Both the position numbers and the translations under genes were made by a program. Shown one piece after another: positions 55,501-62,500 of a DNA stretch of 64,000 nucleotides (positions are counted from its first letter, which is position 1; the number at the start of each line of letters is the position of its first letter). The notes beneath the pieces are model-generated. The model had not been told where the DNA came from. It saw nothing but the letters and a program-made list of their open reading frames with translations, and did not search any database. The stretch is from Bacteroidales bacterium (lineage in GTDB: Bacteria > Bacteroidota > Bacteroidia > Bacteroidales > UBA10428), in the NCBI GenBank assembly GCA_016929525.1, contig JAFGIP010000115.1, forward strand, positions 1-64,000. Reading direction: 5' to 3'.

Positions 55501-55711
55501 CGGGTTCTTCCACTCCTTCAACCGAAAGGGTATAATTACCATCGAGATCAGTGGTAACACCAGTGGTTGTTCCCTTAATTTGTACAGTTGCCCCAGGAAG
55601 AGGTAATCCGTCATCACCGGACACTGTACCTGAAACCGTACCTTGCTGTGCAAGTGTAAATGCACTGAATATCATCAGTGCACTGGTTAATAAAATTAAA
55701 TGTTTCCTCAT
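52535..55711 (-). CDS. SusC/RagA-family TonB-dependent transporter
   Basis: This is an outer-membrane channel for oligosaccharides, 1058 residues. Signal peptide about 1-21; carboxypeptidase-regulatory-like (CarboxypepD_reg) domain about 24-98 ([21 protein letters not shown]); TonB box [15 protein letters not shown] near 103-117; plug domain with [48 protein letters not shown]; then the 22-strand barrel, ending in [12 protein letters not shown] with a terminal Phe. It is the first gene of the susCD pair. An AT-rich leader with direct repeats lies upstream. Confidence 0.95.
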   Translation of the reverse strand: [1058 protein letters not shown]

Positions 55712-55764
55712 AATGTATTAGAAGATTAGGGTTAATAATAATAATAGGCTTATTATAAATGGCT

Positions 55765-55772
55765 CAAAAATA
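55765..55772 (-). promoter_or_regulatory. Putative Bacteroidota -7 element for susCD
   Basis: On the minus strand TATTTTTG fits the Bacteroidota -7 consensus TAnnTTTG, 54 bases before the SusC start codon. No good -33 TTTG was found at the usual distance, so the call rests on one element only and might need an activator. Confidence 0.35.
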
Positions 55773-55804
55773 GCCTCTGAAGTATATAATCTATCATAGT
55801 GTAA

Positions 55805-55852
55805 TACATCAAGAACTCAACATAAACACATCAAGAACTCATCACGAACTTA
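55805..55852 (-). promoter_or_regulatory. Direct repeats upstream of susC, candidate activator site
   Basis: ACATCAAGAACTCA occurs exactly at 55805-55818 and again at 55828-55841, a period of 23 bases (about two helical turns). A third degenerate copy, CATCACGAACTTA, follows at 55840-55852. They lie about 33 bases upstream of the putative -7 element, where an activator of a susCD promoter would be expected to bind. Confidence 0.5.
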
Positions 55853-56204
55853 TTAAATAATTGGTAATTAAGCAATAATAGGTCGACCAAAAATTGCTTT
55901 TCTTTATTCGAAACTCATCAGTGATCAATTTGATATACTTTATGTTAGGGTTTATTATGTAGTAAATTTTAAAAAAATGAAATTAATTAATTTTTTCAGA
56001 AAGTCATTAAAAGCCTTTAAAATCGGCAACTCATGGTTAAAATCTCTCTTTATAAGATCATTTAAAACTACAAATTAATTCAATTTTTAAAAACTAAAAG
56101 CCTTTTTTTACAAAAATGTAATAGTTATGTAATTCTACTCTATTACGGAAATCATAAAATTCTTAATACGCAAATACACTTTTACAATAATTATCCCTGA
56201 AATC
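55853..56204. other. AT-rich intergenic region, nothing recognised
   Basis: This lies between the susCD control region and the 3' end of the uridine kinase gene. Apart from a possible degenerate copy of the upstream repeat (GAAACTCATCAG near 55909), no structure or frame was seen. Confidence 0.35.
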
Positions 56205-56810
56205 TTACTGAATTAATTCCATTCTCATGACTATTTCATCCAGGTCTTTATCAGTAATGCATTCTCCGTTTACAATCAAATCCGACATATCTCTGTTTGG
56301 AATAACGTATTTATTGTACATCGGTCTGACCTGACTAATATATTGATTCAGAACAGATTTAAAGCTTCGGTCGCGGGATTCAATATCACGTATGATTCTT
56401 CTGCAGAGACAAATATCTGACGGGGTGTCAATAAAAACTTTCAAATCAAAAATCTCTGCGAGTCTATTTGAGTTATAGAGAAATAAACCCTCAACGATTA
56501 TTATTTTACCAGGAATAATAACCGACTTGTAGATTTCACGTCTGTGAGTGGTAAAATTATAGGCAGGTGCATGGATTGTATTACCATTTTTCAAATCAGT
56601 GATATCAGAAATAAAAAGCTCTGTGTCAATGCTTTCAGGCTGATCGTAATTAACATCTGCCGGATTTATTCCGGATGCAGGAAAATCGATATAATAATTA
56701 TCCATAGAAATTATGGAACAGTATTCCTCCCCGATTCTATTACATAGTTTATGGGCTAATGTGGTTTTTCCACTTGCAGATCCGCCGCAAATACCGACAA
56801 CTTCAGACAT
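56205..56810 (-). CDS. udk: Uridine kinase
   Basis: This cytoplasmic P-loop kinase phosphorylates uridine/cytidine in pyrimidine salvage. Walker A GGSASGKTT (9-17), the substrate-site stretch ISMDNYYIDF, NYDQPESIDTELF, PAYNFTTHRRE and IIIVEGLFLYNS are all family features. CRRIIRDIESRDRSF is the lid region. The length of 201 residues is normal. It lies on the same strand as, and 72 bases after, the DUF3078 gene. Confidence 0.92.
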   Translation of the reverse strand: MSEVVGICGGSASGKTTLAHKLCNRIGEEYCSIISMDNYYIDFPASGINPADVNYDQPESIDTELFISDITDLKNGNTIHAPAYNFTTHRREIYKSVIIPGKIIIVEGLFLYNSNRLAEIFDLKVFIDTPSDICLCRRIIRDIESRDRSFKSVLNQYISQVRPMYNKYVIPNRDMSDLIVNGECITDKDLDEIVMRMELIQ

Positions 56811-56882
56811 TGTCGTTAGTATTATTTAAGAATATCAATATATAATTTTATCCTAAATCTATAAATAGGAATTAAGAAAATA

Positions 56883-57767
56883 TTACCACTTATAGGTAAT
56901 GCCTATTCCAAATATCTCCTTAAATTGAACACGGGGCTCCTCATCTTTCGGATTTTTATACTTTTCGTCATAGATGAGATGAGTATTCAAATTCACAGAA
57001 ATAGCCTTAAATAATTTTAAGGTTGCAAGTATCTCCCAACTTATGTGAGGAATATTAGTTATATCGGTATAACTATAAAAAACATCGAGTTTTGACTGGA
57101 GATTAAAATCTTTGGTAATATCCTGCTGAAATTTAATCTTTATAATAGCACCCAGTTCTATTTTACTTTGTTCACCTTTTTTCAATGAATATCTTTCAGC
57201 AAGATCTACATTATTTACATAGGTCAGCTTTAAATTGGCAGGGGAAATAAATGCAGAAAGTGATTTATATGGTTTATAATCCATACCTATTGCAAAGTTT
57301 AAATATAACGGGGCAATAAAATTTGATATTTCAATAATGGTATCAGGATCAGAATAATCTTTTCCGGCATCAAACTGACTTTTCATATTAAATACTGCTG
57401 AATAATTCCATGTATTCGAAGCCTGATACCCGAATTTTGAATTCAGTTCAAAAAGATCATCATTCTTTCTGTAATCAGTGCTTTCGGTATATGTTAAACC
57501 GTATGCCAGGTCAAGCGTATTTTCCCAGGAGACCTTTTTCTCAGAATAATTCAAAAAAAGTTGAGCCCTGCCGTTAAAGGAGTGCATATTTTCTCCACCG
57601 GCTGCCCAATTTGCATAATGAGACTGCGATAAAGTAAAAGCTACAGTACCACCACATTTCCATGCCGTATCTTTTAACGGTTCCTTCGCATTCAGACTAT
57701 CCTGTGAAAAAACACCCTGAACTGAAAATGTAATTATTAATAAGGTAAGGTTAAGAAATCGTTTCAT
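56883..57767 (-). CDS. DUF3078 outer-membrane-type protein
   Basis: The product has 294 residues with a signal peptide (to about residue 21, FSQ). The opening of the mature part, WKCGGTVAFTLSQSHYANWAAGGENMHSFNG, is the hallmark of DUF3078. The rest alternates in amphipathic strands and ends in GIGITYKW, consistent with an outer-membrane barrel. The role of the family is unknown. Confidence 0.85.
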   Translation of the reverse strand: MKRFLNLTLLIITFSVQGVFSQDSLNAKEPLKDTAWKCGGTVAFTLSQSHYANWAAGGENMHSFNGRAQLFLNYSEKKVSWENTLDLAYGLTYTESTDYRKNDDLFELNSKFGYQASNTWNYSAVFNMKSQFDAGKDYSDPDTIIEISNFIAPLYLNFAIGMDYKPYKSLSAFISPANLKLTYVNNVDLAERYSLKKGEQSKIELGAIIKIKFQQDITKDFNLQSKLDVFYSYTDITNIPHISWEILATLKLFKAISVNLNTHLIYDEKYKNPKDEEPRVQFKEIFGIGITYKW

Positions 57768-57851
57768 AATCTTTTATTATTAGAATTTTATTTTTACACT
57801 GTTAGCATCAAAATAAAGAAAACAATAAATAAAGTCGCGTACTCATACTAA

Positions 57852-58292
57852 TCATCTATTTGATAACAACTTGTCCAGAATGAGTGCTGATTTTTCAACA
57901 AAGCGAGGGCACACTGTTTTAAAGGTGTTATCTGCCCTAAGTTTCTCCAGTTCTTCCGGATTGCTTACATCTGCCTCTAAAAGACCCTTACAGTCGATAG
58001 TACCAAACTCTTTCTTAAATTCATTATTAAACTCATCAATTTTGTTTCTTAATGTATCTTTGGAAACAGCTGTGATTTCTTTTTTGGCGTATTTCAGACC
58101 GAGAACCAGATATGCAGCTGTAACAGCACCGCAGGTTTTTCCCGCATAATTTAATCCTGCGCCAAATCCCGAGGTCAGTTTGATAGCTGTTGTCCTGTCC
58201 AGCCCAAGCTCATCAGAAAAACTTGACAATATTGATTGAGCGCAGTTTAAACCGCCTATAAATTCCTGAACAGCATATTCTGACTTTTTCAT
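57852..58292 (-). CDS. C_GCAxxG_C_C family redox-type protein
   Basis: This is a 146-residue cytoplasmic protein of the C_GCAxxG_C_C family. Conserved features are Cys17 in LNCAQSIL, GFGAGLNYAGKTCGAVTAA (42-60, Cys54), Cys101 in IDCKGLL and Cys128 in TVCPRFV. The spaced cysteines suggest metal or cluster binding or redox activity; no reaction is established for the family. It follows rsmE by 15 bases on the same strand and is probably co-transcribed. Confidence 0.88.
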   Translation of the reverse strand: MKKSEYAVQEFIGGLNCAQSILSSFSDELGLDRTTAIKLTSGFGAGLNYAGKTCGAVTAAYLVLGLKYAKKEITAVSKDTLRNKIDEFNNEFKKEFGTIDCKGLLEADVSNPEELEKLRADNTFKTVCPRFVEKSALILDKLLSNR

Positions 58293-58307
58293 TTTATAAC
58301 TTCTAAT

Positions 58308-59012
58308 TTACTGATTTAAAATATCAACTGTATTACAAGCGACAACACCTGCTGTTTCAGTTCTAAGCCTGCTTTCACTTAAACTTACAGGTATAAATCC
58401 CTTGCTTAGTGCTAACTTAATCTCTTTATCAGAAAAGTCGCCTTCCGGTCCAATCAGGATAATAACATCTTCACCTTTCTTATAAACATCTTTCAGTCTT
58501 TGCTTTGGCTGATTATGGCAATGTGCAATATATCCTCCTTTTACTGAAGAATTATTTTGCATGAACTTATTAAAAGATACCATTGGATTTAGCTTAGGTA
58601 AGCAAGCTTTTATCGACTGTTTTAATGCTGCAATTATTACCCTCTCAAGACGTTCATTTTTGATTTGTTTACGCTCGGAATGCTCTGTAAATATCGGGGT
58701 AATCTCGTCAATACCTATTTCTGTGGATTTTTCCAGAAACCATTCAAAACGATCTGTATTTTTTGTAGGGGCAATAACAATATGCAAATAATAATTTCTT
58801 TTCTGATAATTTTGAATTGTATCAATAACATTTAACTCAGCTCCATTCGGGTCGATATTAACAAATTCAGCAATATAAAGATCACCTTTACCATTAGTCA
58901 GATAAACGCATGTGCCAACTTTATATCTCAGCACCCTGACACAATGTTTTGTTTCTTCCTTGCCTAGTTTATATCTTTTCCCCTTCAGGTCCGGGGCATA
59001 GAATAATTGCAT
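58308..59012 (-). CDS. rsmE: 16S rRNA (uracil(1498)-N(3))-methyltransferase
   Basis: This SPOUT-class methyltransferase modifies U1498 of 16S rRNA. An N-terminal PUA-like domain (MQLFYAPDLKGKRYKLGKEETKHCVRVLR) precedes the knotted catalytic domain with KNTDRFEWFLEKSTEIGIDEITP, LIGPEGDFSDKEI and SLSESRLRTETAGVVA, which bind SAM. The length of 234 residues is normal. It is divergent from the phosphoesterase gene at 59053 (40-base gap). Confidence 0.95.
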   Translation of the reverse strand: MQLFYAPDLKGKRYKLGKEETKHCVRVLRYKVGTCVYLTNGKGDLYIAEFVNIDPNGAELNVIDTIQNYQKRNYYLHIVIAPTKNTDRFEWFLEKSTEIGIDEITPIFTEHSERKQIKNERLERVIIAALKQSIKACLPKLNPMVSFNKFMQNNSSVKGGYIAHCHNQPKQRLKDVYKKGEDVIILIGPEGDFSDKEIKLALSKGFIPVSLSESRLRTETAGVVACNTVDILNQ

Positions 59013-59052
59013 AAAAAACTCATCTTTGCATCAAAGATAATCATTCAGCTGT

Positions 59053-59556
59053 TTGATGAAACGAATAGGATTACTTTCTGATACACACGGATACCTCGAC
59101 AAACAAATTTTATCACATTTGGAAGTATGCGATGAAATATGGCATGCCGGAGATATAGGAACAATAACAGTACTGGAACAGTTGGAAAATCTAAAACCTC
59201 TACGTGCTGTTTACGGCAATATCGATGGGCATGAGATACGTGCAGCAGTGCCCGAAACGCAAAGATTTATTATTGAAAATGTTGATGTACTTATAAAGCA
59301 TATCGGAGGATACCCCGGGAGGTATGATCGATCTGTATTTCCTGTAATCTTAAATAATCCGCCACAGCTTTTCATATCAGGACATTCCCACATTCTGAAG
59401 GTAATGCCTGATCATAAATTCAACCTTCTTCACATTAATCCCGGAGCTGCCGGTAAAATGGGACTGCATAAAGTACGCACACTTGTCAGATTTAGTGTTG
59501 ACAAAAAAAATATAACTGATCTTGAAGTCGTGGAATTACATCAAAAAAACTACTAA
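59053..59556 (+). CDS. YfcE/MJ0936-type metallophosphoesterase
   Basis: This is a 167-residue calcineurin-like phosphodiesterase. The metal ligands are visible as LLSDTHG (Asp8/His10 region), WHAGDIG, VYGNIDGHE, IKHIGG and ISGHSHILKV. This family hydrolyses simple phosphodiesters with divalent metals; the cell substrate is unknown. Its stop codon abuts the stop of the large gene on the opposite strand (no gap), so both 3' ends overlap in transcription. Confidence 0.88.
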   Translation: MMKRIGLLSDTHGYLDKQILSHLEVCDEIWHAGDIGTITVLEQLENLKPLRAVYGNIDGHEIRAAVPETQRFIIENVDVLIKHIGGYPGRYDRSVFPVILNNPPQLFISGHSHILKVMPDHKFNLLHINPGAAGKMGLHKVRTLVRFSVDKKNITDLEVVELHQKNY

Positions 59557-62500
59557 CTATTCGTCATCTGGTGTACTAATACCATCCACTGCATCTTTCC
59601 ATCTCCGGTAAAAATTATTCTTTTTCCTATCGGTTGATATCATATAAATATATGATGTCTCTCCACGTGAAACTTTCTTTTTCCGCTCCTTGGTCTTCAT
59701 ATTCATAATAGTCTCTGTATATTCCCTATTATGAGATAAAGTTTGCATTACGCCTCTTGTATAGCCAAAATAATAATAAGTTCTTCGATCAAATTCCAGG
59801 TAGAAATCAAAAATATCACCGCTTCTTTTTATCTGAAGTTCCATAAATCCGTCTACTCTTTTATTGATTTGCACATCCCCGATACTTCCGATTCCTATTT
59901 TTCCGACTGAGCGATATGAATTGGTCATGTCGTTCCACTGTAATTTAAGCTCATTAAATACAATAGTATGTCTTAGTTCCGGAGGAATTTGTTTTATCGT
60001 TCCAAATAAAGAAAGTTCATCTTTCAATTTCTGAGCTGTCTCGACACCAATAACAGCGTTTAAGGTTTTATTTAAAACAGCACTGTTCAGGTTAACGGGT
60101 TCAAGATTAGGAACACTGTCTATTTCAGCAGCCATTAGTTGGAGCATAGGATCAGACAGGTAAAAATCGACCATCAAAATCATATCAAGTGTTGTTTCAT
60201 TTTCAGGAATGTCATGACGGGTATTGCCATATGCGAACAATTTAACCTGCCCCAGATCCTGTCCCAGATCAATATTACCTTCACCATATAGTTTGCATTC
60301 TTCGCGATGTAAACTCAGGTAATCTTCGGGTAAGGTGAAATCGTGTATCTTCTCCTCAGATCCAATTTTAAATAAGTGTTGGGCTTTATCGTAATACATA
60401 TAACCATTGGAAGACACCATTGCCCTGTCGCTATAACTCTTATGCATTGAAATAAATGAAGGATAGATATGTACTGAATCATAATAAATGTACATACCCG
60501 AATAGACCTTATTCCTGTTAATATCAACTGCCTCTTCAGGTATCGGAATATATATATCATCCGGATCGATCCTGGTTGTAAAATACAACCACTCGGGCAC
60601 GGGATTTTCACAGTTGTGCTCAATTTTAACACCTCCTTTAAATGTAAGTAAAGAATCATCGGCAAAAAGCGATGCTTTCCCCAGGAACTGATAAACCGGA
60701 CTTAATTTAAAATTAGCCTCCTCATATATATCTCCGTTTGCAACAGTGTGTAAACCGGTATCGACCTTAATTTCACTCAAATGAATATTTTGAATTTTAT
60801 CGTTTTCATCAACGTAATCATAATTACCAAAACCTGAATAATAGTTCTTCCCCTCAATGTGTAGAGTTGCTGAATGAATTGTATGTAATTTAGTAATCTT
60901 GTTGGTACGTATTCTTGCATCCTCAAGGGTACGCATTTTTGCATCACGTTCAACCGTGACTTCACCCTGGTTTGGATAAATCCTTGAGTCGGCTACTTCA
61001 ATAAATTTTACTCCTTTGGCATTGATGTAGTTATTTTCATAATCGTAATAAGCCAGGGGAGAAACAAAATTGAGTGAATCCTGATCGTGATGTAAAGAAA
61101 TGTATCGAGGTCCTTCAGGTTCAACATCTTCGTAAGTATAATCTACTTCCACCTCACCAGCTTGAGAGCCCATAGCAAGTTCATGTTTCATCATATCCCA
61201 GATAAAATAATCGATATAACTTACATATTTATTATCAGGGAAATTTACCAGGCTAAAATCTTCGTTTGATCTGAACCACCCCTTCTGTTGCTGGTAATTA
61301 ATATGTGCATTAATATTTTCACTAATTACTGTATATCCTTCAGTATTTAATGATTTTAGGAAGAAATCGGCTGTGTCGGAAAAAATATCGTATGCCTTAT
61401 AAGTAAAAAGATCTGAGTGCAGATCTGAATTTTTAAGATCCATTTTACCTCCACCTGATAATCCAGTTGGCTGAAGCAATAAATTTCCGTTTAATTTAGT
61501 GCTATCGTTGAAAAGTGTAAAGTCTGTCGTAGTTTTATTGGCATACATTTCATCTGCATAAGGTAACCAATGTATATAATTATCTAGAGAATAAACCATT
61601 GGGAACTGAGTTTCAGTAGTCTTTAAGGCAATATCAAACTTTGCCGACTGGGTATTCATTGAATCGGGAAAGAAGTTGAAATCATTAGATAATGTGGTTG
61701 AAGTAAGATATTCCAGTTTTCCGTCTCCCTTTAAACCTTTATTCGAAAGCCATATTTCATTATCATAAGCACCCTTCCCCTGGTAAATCGGATAACCTTC
61801 CGGCGGGGTTTTATGCCTGAAACCTAATGAGTTATCAGGTTGTAATGTGAGTTCTTTCTCAAAAGTAGGGAATATTCCTGCTGAAACAAATTCACCCTTA
61901 AACAGAAGATCTCGATAGTTAAAATTATCCAGGCTATCCATCACAAACGGGTACACCTCAAAGAAAAAATCGTTTGCTTCATATACCCCGCCCTGAATAT
62001 TGTCCTGCTCGTAAAAAACATAAGAATTCTCTTTACTTATAAATATCGGGTATTCCGGGTTACTTTTTCTTCCCGACTTATTATCTGCCTCATCAATTAA
62101 AATTTCGCCGGTTATATACTGAAGCTGATTTTTAACATGTTCTGAAATTGGAAGTCCATAATTATCTTTCTGTCCGGTAAGAAATTCTATATGCAATGAA
62201 TCGACGTTCTGAAGATTGACCTTGAAAGAATCATAGCTAAAAAAGAAATTGCTACCATAAAAGGTGAGTAATCCTGCTTCTACAACACCATCGAACTGGA
62301 AATTCCGATTATTTTTTAATATGATCCTGTTGTATTTCGGATAAATAATAACATTCTGTGAATCGCTTACCTGAATTTGGGGTATACCATTTATAATCAG
62401 ATCATCGGTCCTGATATTATAGACAGCATTTTCGAGTGGTGCTTCCACTCTTGATTCAAATCCTATAACGTCATAATCGATTCTGTTTATACTTGCGTCA

